NCBI RefSeq assembly: GCF_003369915.1
Contig: NC_046677.1
Coordinates: 24,942,913-25,006,912 of the forward strand
Reading direction: 5' to 3'
Length of the DNA stretch: 64,000 nucleotides
Source: Drosophila miranda
Lineage: Eukaryota > Arthropoda > Insecta > Diptera > Drosophilidae
The position numbers and the translations under genes were made by a program. Positions 36,539-47,244 of the stretch are shown piece by piece (the first letter of the stretch is position 1; each line of letters opens with the position of its first letter). The notes under the pieces were generated by a model that was not told where the DNA came from, searched no databases, and was given only the letters and a program-made list of their open reading frames with translations.

Positions 36539-39500
36539 ATGGCACACACACACCTGGGACGCGCTGTTAAAAACATTGAGGCGCCGCGTCCGCTCAAGAC
36601 ACAGTCGCGATCGTCGTTGAAGAACAGCTATCTGGTGATTGAGGAGCTGATACAGCTCATAGATAATGTGACAGTGGGTCTGCAGTCGTGCAACACGACC
36701 ACAGAGTCGATAACGTTGCTGCTGCACAATCTGCGGGTTCATGGGCCGCAGCTGGAGGCGGTGTCCAAGGATACGCTGGATCGGGCATTCGTTGTGTTTC
36801 GCAATGCTTCGCAGGACGAACGTCTGAACATAATGACACGCCTTAAGCTGCTCGAACTGATCGAATTACGTGCCAAAAGCTGGGAGGACAATGACACAAT
36901 TGCCTACTACAAGTCCAAACAGCAGGTCTCCAATGAGGTGGGTCCCCCTTCCCAAAGAGTGTCTCTGATGGTCTCTTATACTTCTTATGAACTCGTTCTT
37001 TCAGCTACCCCCGGAGCCATACCAACATGATGCCAGCGGTCAACAAGGCGGCTTTCTCAGCACCTCCCCCACATTCGGTGTCAGCGGCGGCGGCGCCGGA
37101 ATCAATGTCGGAGCTGCCGCTGCTGCTGCCGCTGTTTTCAACGCAGCCTCGGCAGCTGCCGCGGCCCAGGCAGCCGCCATAGCGGCCGTGGGCTCACCCA
37201 ATCAGCAGCACATGCTGCTGCACCCAGGTGAAGTCATTCGGAACTCCGGCAAGTTCCTCAAGCCGACGAAGATACCGGGAAAAACCTACTGCAAGGACGA
37301 GGTGGTAATCCGCAATGCTGATTCGGGCAAAGGTGAGTGTGTCGCTTGCCACCACTCCCCAAAACTGAACTTAATCTTTGAACAAATGTATTCCAAATAC
37401 CATGTCTGCTCAGTCATGGGCATCAAAGGACGACGCGTCCACATGATTGAGGAGCTAAGCGAAACTATCATATCGTTTCAAAGAGGTAACGCCCAGATCC
37501 TTCTCTCTCAGCCTGTTCGCTAGACCTAAGGACTACCCACTGCATTTGCACTTGCCCTTCATTTTGTTTTCTAACTTTCGTTTCTAACTTTCGTTTCTAA
37601 CTCGCCTGCAACACACTGCCCAAGCGTTTGCCCCATAAAAATGCAGCTTTAATTCCCCATTTACATAAAAGTGACCAAGGTGTTTGATTCCATTTTTTCG
37701 TTTTGTTCGTTTATAGCACTCACACGCATATTTATTGATTACACAAGATTATTAATACCATATTTTGTTCAGTCAACCCGGGCGCCAAGGAACGTTTGGT
37801 GCAGATCACTGGACCGGCGGAAGAAAAGATTAAGTAAGTCCCAAACTTTTCACTCTTTTCCAATAAGGGATTGCCAATTGGCGGAAAATATCAGAAAATA
37901 TAAAGCTATAAATTTAAATGGAATCTTAAGTCGACCAGTGCTACACACCGTCGCATACAGCTTCTTCAGTGCGATATTTTTTGGCAAGGCTGGCAGCGCG
38001 GCTTAAGATAACTAATCTAACTGAAAAACATTCCCACATTCCAATCAATTGGCAGCCATTTTGCATTTACTATAGTTAGCGCATGTTATACAAAAAAATG
38101 TTTTCGTTTTGCGACAGCTACGCCAAGCAACTGATGGAGGACACCATTCGCCGCAACGCCTCGCCGGTGCGCCTGGAGCCTGCCCCAGCGGCCGGCGGGT
38201 CGTGCTCGTCCCTCAACTCTTCGAACTCTGACGATGCCGTGGTGGTTCAGCCGCGCACTCCTGGTGGCAGCCGCCTGGCGAACCGCCTAAGCTTCAATTC
38301 GGCCCAGAACTTTATGACTGCTCAGCAGGCTGCGGCTCAACAGATCTCCCAGATCTCGCAGCACCAACAGGCGCATCAGCAGCAGCAGCACCACCACCAG
38401 CACGTTGCCGCCATTCAGGTGGCCGCCGCAGCAGCCCAGGCGCAGGCAACAGCTGCTGCCGGTAAAGTTTTGCGACCCAGCCAACAGCTGCTTATGCACT
38501 CATATTCCACAAACGATGCTTCCGTAGGTGAATACAAGTTCACGGTCAACGTGGGCCAGCGTCTGATCAAGATAACCGGCGACTGCTGTGAGCTAGTGCG
38601 CGTGAGTGGATCGACCACGTGTCCAATGCAGCTAATCCTGTTTCGTTTTACCTTCGTCCGTGCAGGTGGCCAAGCTCGTCCTGGACGATTACTTCAGCAG
38701 CTCGGAGTTCTTGGCTTCCATGGAGGCTGGCGCCGCTTTTGATGGCACCTCTCTTGTTAGCCCCGTGACCACTCCATCCACACCGCTGCCCGGAGCTGGT
38801 CCGCCACAGTTTATGCTGCCCTTGGCCGACAGCGGCATCGGACTGAACTATGCCGCCTCCTCGGCCAACAACAACGGCGACGGTGACGATGAAGTGTTTA
38901 CCGAAGCGACCAATGGAGCTTCACCGAATGCTGCCAATCAGAACGGCTTGGCACGCTCACGTCGCAGCCATTTCTCACGCAAGGAGTCTACGCCTGAGAG
39001 TAAGGGAGCCCGCGAGAAGCTCGACGTGGAGGAGCGTCCACTGAAGACAAGTGCATGTAAGATATGATGAAGTTTGATTTAAATGTTTAAATAATTCTTG
39101 TTTTAATAATTCTTTTCTCTGGCAGCACGCGTCTCTTACGATATTGAACACTTGATTTACTACTCGCACAGTCCGCATGCCTGGGCCCTGCCCAACGATT
39201 GGGAGAAGATGTTGGAGACATCGCCGTCGATTGTGCGCAACAAGGTAATTCATTCGCCCGATGTGCAATTAAAATGTCGTCCGTCGTCGAGCCTCGATTC
39301 CATCACCAATGCACCCAAATCATTCGCATTAACAACGGCTAGCACAGCCATTTATCCCGAAGGCGATGCGCAGGTCGCAGTCGCAAACGCAACCACAGAA
39401 AGCTCTAGTGATTCAAGCACTTTAACCGAAACTAACAAGCAATCTAGAGTAAGTCCCCAAGAGCGTGAGCTCCGTCGCAATCCAAAGCCATCGGCAGAGT

Positions 39501-40761
39501 CCGATAGGAATCTGTACAACAGGCAATTGCAAATTATAACCAGCACAATGGGTGCTAAGACACAAGCAAAGTGTCGCCAGCAGCCGCTTTTACCGCCTTT
39601 GCATTCAAATCATTCTCTGTCGCAGGCAAAAGCCATATTCCAACGCTATACAGAGGATGATGAGTGCCTAATGGCCTGGTTCGATGATCACTCGCATCCA
39701 GAGCTCAACAATAATCGTACTTTCGTTTAAATGTTCATTCATTCATTACGTATCAGAAATACGTATTCGTTTGATCTTACACAATACATCATTCCTCTTT
39801 GATGATCTAGTCTTGGAATCTGCAATTGATTGATCATTTGCAACAGATAACAATCCAATCTCTCTATCGAATCGAATCGAATAGAATTAATAAGATTTTC
39901 ACGCAATCTCAAGCCCATGTAGTTCTAGATATAACGAAACCAAAACAAACAAATTGAAAAGCGAAACTTTTTGCTAGTCATAGACGTAGTAGTAACCACA
40001 TACCCATACAAACATGCGTTGTAATGAAAATTAAATTTATAAAATGTAACTAAGGGAAGAATCTGTGTTTTGGCTGTGAAACAGATTTAGTTTTTCGCTA
40101 GAGTTTAGAATGAGGATTGCGGTCTAAACCGTTCCACCCACACACACATAAAATTAACAAGAAACACCACACACAAACGCACATTTAAGCGCATTTTTAC
40201 ATAACATAAACTGTAATTAACATTTTAATAAGACTTATAACAAAGTATAATCCAAGCAATGATTGGGCTGCGAATATAACAAAAGCTATATTTAAGAGTT
40301 TTTTTCCCCCACTCCAAAAGCATACAATTTATACGTGCATATATGTATACATACCTATACATATATTTCAAATAAAATAAAGACTTAAAAAGTCGAAAGT
40401 AAAGCTTGGTTGGGTTTTAAATCACAACACAACACACCACACCACACAAAAGACATACAAGACACATTGTAAATCGCTTCCAAAAAAAAACACGCCCGCT
40501 TGTAATAGCTATAAACCTGACGCACTAATCTGTTCCATATGTAAATGTACACTAGTTATATCCGTCCAAGGTAAGCTTTAGCTGGAACGTTAGTCTTAAG
40601 ACTCCTTTAAAAAAAACCTAATCGAATTTCTTTGTGTTCGCAAACAGGATCTACAGGATGAGAGTCAGCGCTTTGATGGGGACAAATATCTGGTTAGCAT
40701 CAAGACTGACGCCACAAGAGATATTGCAGCAGCCGACGATGCCGAGATTCTGGATGAATAG
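36539..40761 (+). CDS. mxt: Mextli, eIF4E-binding translation regulator
   Basis: Eight exons join in phase: 36539-36937, 37005-37332, 37414-37485, 37773-37833, 38118-38601, 38666-39056, 39126-39244 and 40648-40761 (TAG). They give 655 residues, close to the known fly protein. Residues 1-170 are helical and fit its MIF4G-like region. Ala/Gly runs follow, then a KH domain around 215-310 with the GxxG loop GIKG at 245-248, split over three exons. A His/Gln/Ala-rich linker leads to YDIEHLI at 583-589, which matches the eIF4E-binding motif YxxxxL(hydrophobic), followed by YYSHSPHAWALPNDWEKML. Mextli binds eIF4E and RNA and promotes translation, notably in germline stem cells (known for the family). 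The 3' end converges on the MFSD1 gene. An alternative C-terminus by intron read-through is listed separately. Confidence 0.95.
39245..39730 (+). CDS. mxt: Alternative mxt C-terminus by reading through the last donor
   Basis: If the GTAATT donor at 39245 is not used, the frame stays open for 161 more codons and ends TTTCGTTTAA at 39730. The extension is Ser/Thr/Asn-rich, contains SPQERELRRNPKPSAESDR and AIFQRYTEDDECLMAWFDDH, and would replace the 38-residue last exon. Possible poly(A) signals (AATAAAATAAA at 40371-40381) lie before the distal exon, so the read-through form could be a separately terminated transcript. Coding status is inferred from the long open frame only. Confidence 0.5.
   Translation, partial: VIHSPDVQLKCRPSSSLDSITNAPKSFALTTASTAIYPEGDAQVAVANATTESSSDSSTLTETNKQSRVSPQERELRRNPKPSAESDRNLYNRQLQIITSTMGAKTQAKCRQQPLLPPLHSNHSLSQAKAIFQRYTEDDECLMAWFDDHSHPELNNNRTFV
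40371..40381 (+). terminator. Possible proximal mxt poly(A) signal
   Basis: Two overlapping AATAAA words lie inside the last mxt intron, after the read-through stop at 39730. They would suit the alternative long-exon transcript. Confidence 0.4.
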
Positions 40762-41633
40762 ACCTAGAACCAGTCCCAGTACCAGCCCCTCTTCTCTGCA
40801 GAATCGGGCCCACCCAACTGACAATATAATATATATAGATAATGTCCTTTCGGACGGAGCTAGACTATAATCTTTCAATGCTTTTAGCTCTAGCGGCTAA
40901 CAAAACTAATCAACAAAACAAAACGACCAAAAAAACCAAAAAACTTTTCAACAACAAAAAATGAAAAAACAAACTCAGAAGAAGAAGAATGCTAAACACA
41001 CACCCACTAACCCATAGAATCTAGGAACGACAAGCAATAAAAACTTTCAACATACGAGTAGCTAGAAAATTTAACGAAGCTCTTAGATAAGTTCCAACGA
41101 AGAAACGTGAATAAGGACTACGGGGGTTGGTGTTGGTTCCAACGAGTTCCCCCAATTATAATTCGACTAATTCACAAAATGCAGCTAAACTGAACACGAA
41201 TGAGCGGTCTCGAAGCGAAATAAAAGGGGAATGGAATGCATTTTTAATAACTCAATAGAGAATGACGCCACACCACACATATTATTTTAATTTGAAATTG
41301 AATCGTTTCGTTTCTCATTTCCCCCAAGCATTGTTTCCATCCATCCTTGAACAAAATTCTCAAAACAACAAAGGAAAATGTATTAACTCATCTACATACG
41401 AGTATGTGTTTATTACTATTATTACTATTGTTTTCTCTAATCTGTCATAGAGATTTTTTTGAAACATTTTTATTTGATGTATCTTTCAATTAAAGTTTTG
41501 ACTTCATTTAAACTCATTTGAAACGAACGAAAGATTGAAAGAAAAAGGCCAAAATTGTTTGAATTTCTGCATTATGCTTTAGTTAATTTATTTTATTTAT
41601 ATTGTACAAATACAAAAACATATTCTTCAAGAA

Positions 41634-41639
41634 AATAAA
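41634..41639 (+). terminator. Possible distal mxt poly(A) signal
   Basis: AATAAA lies about 870 bases after the mxt stop at 40761. It is within 200 bases of the opposing 3' end of the MFSD1 gene, so the two genes are tail-to-tail with almost no spacer. Confidence 0.45.
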
Positions 41640-41810
41640 ATGAAATAATGATCAAAGACGCTGCGTTTGTTCTGTTCTTCATCTCAATACAAAAATTGTA
41701 TTTCCATTTTTATCTGTGTTTTTTTTTTAATATTTATTATTGTGTCTGCCCAGAAAAATAATTGACTGCATTTTATTTTGCTTTTTTCGGTGAATGTACA
41801 TTTACATTAA

Positions 41811-41816
41811 TTTATT
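41811..41816 (-). terminator. Possible poly(A) signal of the MFSD1-like gene
   Basis: TTTATT on the plus strand reads AATAAA on the minus strand, about 475 bases after the MFSD1 stop codon. Another copy lies at 41772-41777. Confidence 0.4.
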
Positions 41817-42291
41817 TTAAAACAAAACAATAATCCACAATTATAACAATAATTTCTGCATATACTGATATGTATAATAGTATTTGGATATTGGCTAGGA
41901 GTTGAACGGAACGAATACGAATACGATAACGACCAAGATCAAGGATCCACGACATTTGTGCGGTTAGCAGAATGTGCTCCAACGTTGCATAACAAGTCAA
42001 GTACTATAGAGAGATGGCGGTAACATCACAATTGGGTTATTTGTTCTTATGCGAGTATAGTTAGTATAGTAGTACATTTTTAGTGGCCCAAAAGAGGCCG
42101 TCGATCCACAGTTGCGCGTCGGATTGAGCTTTTGGTTTTGGTACGCAGAGTAAATACATTTAGAAAGAGAATGGCAATTAATCAGTGATGCGACATCAGA
42201 GACATACATATACAATAGAGATAAAGACACCAATACAACGTCAAGACATCAATTAATCAATCAATAGCATGCTCAGTACATCAAACATCAA

Positions 42292-43996
42292 TCAACTCGA
42301 CTCAATATTCACGTACATCGATGTGTGATACGTGGCCCGCTGTGCTGGCGACATATTCAAATTGCCCTGATGTTTGCGATTGTAGGCCCAGATTGCACAG
42401 GTTGCCATCAGAGAAACTGCAATTATTAATTAAATGGGAAATGATTTACAAAAATGCAAGGCAACACCTTCTTCTCCTTACTCAGCAAGAACAACATGAA
42501 GAAGAGCTGCAGCCAGAAGTGGCTGCCACCACTACTATCCACAATGATGCCGGCCACAATGGTCACTACAGCCAGGCCCAAATTCTGTACAGACTGGCAG
42601 CTGTAAAGAAATAACTCCAAATCTGACAATGCCAACAAATCAATTGATTGGATTCACTTACAAGCCATATGCTGTGCCTAACTGATACTCGGGAACAATC
42701 AGGGAAACCAACGGCCAAAGACTGGCTGCCAACATGGAATAGGAGAGCCCCATAATGCTCATGCCAATGTACGGGTCTAGGTGGGTGAATGTCAGCAGAG
42801 CATGAGCCACAAACGTGGAGATGGTGGCACAGAACACCCAGGTTACATTGCGTCCCACCTTATCGATGATGAATCCAAACAATGGCGAGGCAATAGCCGA
42901 GATCAGGTAGACAATCGAGTTGACAGTGTTCGCCTCGTCCGGCGTCATGTGGAAGTTGTTCACGAAGAAGGCCTGTCCCAAGGCAACGAAGGGGAAGATG
43001 GCCACATAGTAGGCCACGCACACCACCGATACCATCCAGAAATCCATCTTGAAGGTGACTATGTCGCTCAGCTTGGCAATCTCTCCACCCGGATTGTTAT
43101 TACGCTTCAGAATGCGCTCGGCCCGTTTGTCCATCCAACCTACATAGATGGGAAGAGAGATACTGATGAGAGGGGACAACAGTTAAATTAATGCAAGACC
43201 TACCCAGAATCAGAGTGCAAATCAAAGACATGACACAGGTGGTGGAGGCCAGAAACAGGGCCACACCCAGTCCAGTGTAGCCAGCGTACGATTTTGAGAC
43301 ATAGCCATACAGGGGCTGCATTATCCAAAAATTTACGGTGCTGCCGAAGCGGGCCACCGACAGTTGCAGGCCAAAGACCATATTTAACTCCTTGCCTTTG
43401 AACCACAGCACCGCATAGCTGTTCTGGGCCACAGCCAGCGACTCTGCTCCAATGCCGAACACAAAGCGACCAATGATCATCAACCAAAAATGACCCAGGA
43501 CACCGCCAGTGGCGAATATCAACTGCCCGACGAGCACAATCAGCATATAGATGATGGTGCCCAAACGGATGCCAAAGACGCGATCGATCAGGAAACCGCC
43601 CACGAAGCAGAGCACAATGTTCGGCCACGAGTAGATAGAATAGATCAGCGTGAATTCGGTCGAGTTGAGGTCCAGCTCCTTTTGGAAAACATCCTGCAGA
43701 GCCCCGGGGTTATCGTAGCAAAAGTAGGAACCTAAATAGAGTTTGCATTAGCAAAAGCATCATCAATATGAAACGCCATCTCAACGTGACTCACCAAATC
43801 CCAGGAGGCACATAAACACCAGTGCGAGGAAACGGTGCGGCGTGCTGGAGGGATTACAGCATCCCGTATCCTCCTTGGGCGGCGCCAGCACCGTGTCGCG
43901 GATGCTCCGCCTCCGCACCACAGGCCTGGCCTCATCCTCACCGCTGCTGCTGCTATTCGACGTGTCCACAATTCGTTGACGTTCTTCGCGTGTCAT
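42292..43996 (-). CDS. MFSD1-type major facilitator transporter
   Basis: Five exons on the minus strand join in phase: 43996-43795, 43731-43204, 43139-42662, 42600-42482 and 42416-42292 (TGA), giving 483 residues. The N-terminus is cytosolic and Ser/Arg-rich, with a possible acidic targeting stretch. About twelve membrane segments follow, starting at RFLALVFMCLLGFGSYFCYD. Family marks include NPGALQDVF, FVGGFLIDRVFGIRLGT (cytoplasmic loop 2-3) and LGWMDKRAERIL. Mammalian MFSD1 is a lysosomal dipeptide exporter that needs a partner protein; lysosomal transport here is inferred. D. melanogaster has more than one relative. Position on arm 2L suggests CG12194, but I cannot verify that. The exon 2/3 junction uses the acceptor TATGTAG just before GTTGG; the upstream TCATCAG would break the frame. 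Confidence 0.92.
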
Positions 43997-44953
43997 CGTT
44001 TTTTTCTAGGCACCGGAAATTGCAGGTGCGCTTGGGGGAATGGGGGATGGAGAATGGTAATTGCTTTTGACTGTTCTTCCTGTCAATGCGGTTTGACGAT
44101 GGGGGTGATGGGTTGCTCGATTGGTTGGTTGCTTTTTGCGTTGAGGGCGGTGGGCTGGGGGCTGGGCTGCGGCCCTACTGTTGCTGCTTATCACTAGACC
44201 GCACCATGACTTTGTTGTTGTGTATTGATTATTCCCACAGATGGACGAGAGCTGTCTCGGAGGGGGAGTGCCAGGCGTGGGCGGTTATAAAGGATAATCT
44301 GCAATAAAAGCGATATGAAAATTGTTGCATCTTTCCTTGGAAATTTTCCAAGCATATACACACACACCGATACAAAAGAGCCCCACGCAGGTAGATGGTC
44401 TGTTTAAACACGGCAGATCTTGTTTTCCGTTTGTTGACGTTAACGGTAAATGGTAATCAATTAAGCTCGCACCGTATGTTGCGGCCTTAAATTTGAGCTT
44501 TGACACCAGGGTTTAAGGTTTTATTACTTTATTTGCGTATTGAAAACAAGCTAACTGTTTGTCTATGCATATACGGACAGGTACACACCACTCACACACA
44601 CACACCCACACACAACAGGGTACCTATATGTAAACAATATTTGCAGCCAGGAAAAGCGGCTAATACTCAAATACCCCGTTATCGCAGCGAACTAGGAACA
44701 AACGTCATACTAATTAATCACGTCCCCCCAGCCTTATTATTCGTTAAGTGACAGGCGCGTTACTCTGCTTATTCAAAAACTCACTCCAAACGTAGTGAGC
44801 TGCTTTGTTACTTATTACTTAGTCCAATATACAACAAAATAAAACATATGTTATGCATACAGGTAGAAATTCAACAAGTAGAAGAAAAACTCACGGTATT
44901 TTGGCGAAATCGCTGTCCTGAATGATTTAAATTGAAATTAAATGAAATTGACT
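43997..44953. other. Presumed 5' UTR and first intron of the MFSD1-like gene
   Basis: No exon is supported between the start codon and the promoter-like motifs at 44954-45020. The sequence holds a CA run near 44595-44615 and otherwise nothing recognisable. Confidence 0.35.
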
Positions 44954-45020
44954 TATCGATAAGATATACCGCAATATACCGTCTCATTTGAAAAGAATAC
45001 CGTAAATATACTGACGAATT
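44954..45020 (-). promoter_or_regulatory. Putative promoter of the MFSD1-like gene with a perfect DRE
   Basis: The perfect palindrome TATCGATA (44954-44961) is the DNA replication-related element bound by DREF. On the minus strand it follows GACGGTATATTGCGGTATAT and GTCAGTATATTTACGGTATT, which are motif-6-like words. This combination is typical of constitutive Drosophila promoters. It lies about 960 bases upstream of the start codon. Confidence 0.55.
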
Positions 45021-45181
45021 CTAGTCGTGTTATACATATTCCACGTTTTTGATATTCCATCGAATATCACTAGCTATCTAGATTTCTCAGCCCTGCCAAC
45101 ATAGTTTTATCCAATCAATGAACCTATTTTCTAATTGACCGGCTTATTTTAAGCTCTTGCTTTTGTTGGATTTCTTTACCT
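44954..45181 (-). repeat. Dispersed promoter-proximal repeat, inverted copy upstream of MFSD1
   Basis: Read on the minus strand it gives the same order of blocks as the other copies: CAACAAAAGCAAGAGCTTAA, ATAAAACTATGTTGGCAGGG, AGCTAGTGATATTCGATGGA, CAAAAACGTGGAATATG and GTCAGTATATTTACGGTATT. It is the only inverted copy and sits before the only minus-strand gene of the group. Confidence 0.65.
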
Positions 45182-46039
45182 TTTGTTTTTAAATATACCT
45201 TTGAAAATTTAACTTAATAGTTTAAATTGATAAAATATACCATTATATACCGATACACCGTCGGCTATTTTGACCTTAAAAAATACCGAAAAGTATTAAA
45301 AATACCGTAAAAGGTCTCTCTGCAAACGAATATATAACAAATAAATATATCGATGAATATTTTTTGATCATGCATAGGAAGAAAAGTATCGTTACTTTTG
45401 TGCGGATAAGCTCTTATTCTACCAGACTTCAGTCCAGCTAACTCTAGTCGGCCACGACCCATCTGATAATCGAGCATCTTAAGCTTGTACTGCTTAAATT
45501 GGAATTTCATGTAGTTGAGCTTGATGCAGACAAAAGAGGCAGACAACGTAGGTGCGGTGGTTTAACACTCAATCGAGCAGAAAACATGTGCGATAAATTC
45601 GCATCCAAGCAGTCGCACTGTCGCCTGGTTAAGGATGCTGCTGCTGTTATTTTGTTGTATCAGTTTGGACCTAACCCCCAGGCCATTTCTTCAGTCTGCT
45701 CTATCGGCAAAGAGGGGTCGAGAGGGCAGAGCCGTGACTTTGCTAAAATCTAGGAGGCAAGGCCCAGACAGAGCCAGAATCTTATTGCTGCCAGTCATGA
45801 CCCTATGTGTCCTATGACTTGTAATTCTTTCCATTTTTGTCTCAATTTCAAATTTAAATTGTTCTTTTATTATTTGGAGTAAGATTTAACGCAAATAAAC
45901 AAATTTGTATGGTTCCCTTATCAATGGACAATTGTACAGCCTTTTACTATTTGAAACCGATATTATATATTAAAACACACGTACATATGCTTTCAAAGTT
46001 ATAAAAAAAGCCACTTTATAAAGATATATACTTTTAACG
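45182..46039. other. AT-rich spacer with two short unexplained frames
   Basis: It holds several ATATACC/AATACCG words near 45190-45310. A minus-strand frame at 45546-45397 contains CIKLNYMKFQFKQYKLKML and DYQMGRGRLELAGLKSG, and a plus-strand frame at 45587-45753 contains MCDKFASKQSHCRLVKD. Neither has a clear gene structure. They may be remnants of a mobile element or of a gene. Confidence 0.3.
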
Positions 46040-47244
46040 CTTAATAAATTTTTACGAGTATAGCCCCAGAGCCACATACGAGTTTACCTTAGGACTGAAT
46101 TGGGCAAAATATTGAGTTAGTAACTCTGAATTTGTGGAGACAACATCTAAACGGAACTCGAAAAAATCAAAATTGAATAAAAAGTTCGGAATTTAGTACA
46201 AGTGAAAAAGTGAAATTCAAATTCAAAAAGACAGCGTTTCCATTTTATTTATATATATGCGTTAATTATTCTTTAATACTTAAAACAAATTTTTACGAAT
46301 ATAGCCCCAGAGCCACATACGAGTTTACCTTAGGACTGAATTGGGCAAAATATTGAGTTAGTAACTCTGAATTTGTGGAGACAAGATCTCAACGGAACTC
46401 GAAAAAATTAAAATTGAATAAAAAGTTCGGAATTTAATACAAGTGAAAAAGTGAAATTCAAATTCAAAAAGACAGCGTTTCCATTTTATTTATATATATG
46501 CGTTAATTATTCTTTAATACTTAAAACAAATTTTTACGAATATAGCCCCAGAGCCACATACGAGTTTACCTTAGGACTGAATTGGGCAAAATATTGAGTT
46601 AGTAACTCTGAATTTGTGGAGACAAGATCTCAACGGACCTCGAAAAAATCAAAATTGAATAAAAAGTTCGGAATTTAATACAAGTGAAAAAGTGAAATTC
46701 AAATTCAAAAAGACAGCGTTTCCATTTTATTTATATATTTGCGTTAATTATTCTTCAATACTTAAAAAAAATTTTTACGAATATAGCCCCAGAGCCACAT
46801 ACGAGTTTACCTTAGGACTGAATTGGGCAAAATATTGAGTTAGTAACTCTGAATTTGTGGAGACAACATCTAAACGGAACTCGAAAAAATTAAAATTGAA
46901 TAAAAAGTTCGGAATTTAATACAAGTGAAAAAGTGAAGTTCAAATTCAAAAAGACAGCTGTTCCATTTTATTTATATATTTGCGTTAATTATTCTTCAAT
47001 ACTTAAAGCAAATTTTTACGAATATAGCCCCAGAGCCACATACGAGTTTACCTTAGGACTGAATTGGGCAAAATATTGAGTTAGTAACTCTGAATTTGTG
47101 GAGACAGTATCTCAACGGAACTCGAAAAAATCAAAATTGAATAAAAAGTTCGGAATTTAATACAAGTGAAAAAGTGAAATTCAAATTCAAAAAGACAGCA
47201 TTTCCATTTTATTTATATATTTGCGTTAATTATTCTTCAATACT
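46040..47244. repeat. Tandem array of five 241-bp units
   Basis: The word TAGCCCCAGAGCCACATACG recurs at 46061, 46302, 46543, 46784 and 47025, an exact period of 241 bases. Units differ at only a few positions (for example AACATCTAAACGG versus AAGATCTCAACGG). The unit is AT-rich and has no open frame. Near-identity means recent amplification or homogenisation. It may be a satellite-like array or the internal tandem block of a Helitron-like element. It is not a CRISPR array: there are no alternating short repeats and spacers. Confidence 0.95.

Noticed and set aside
46040..47244. Possible CRISPR array
   Set aside because: The units are 241 bp head-to-tail with no spacers, in an animal genome; it is an ordinary tandem repeat.
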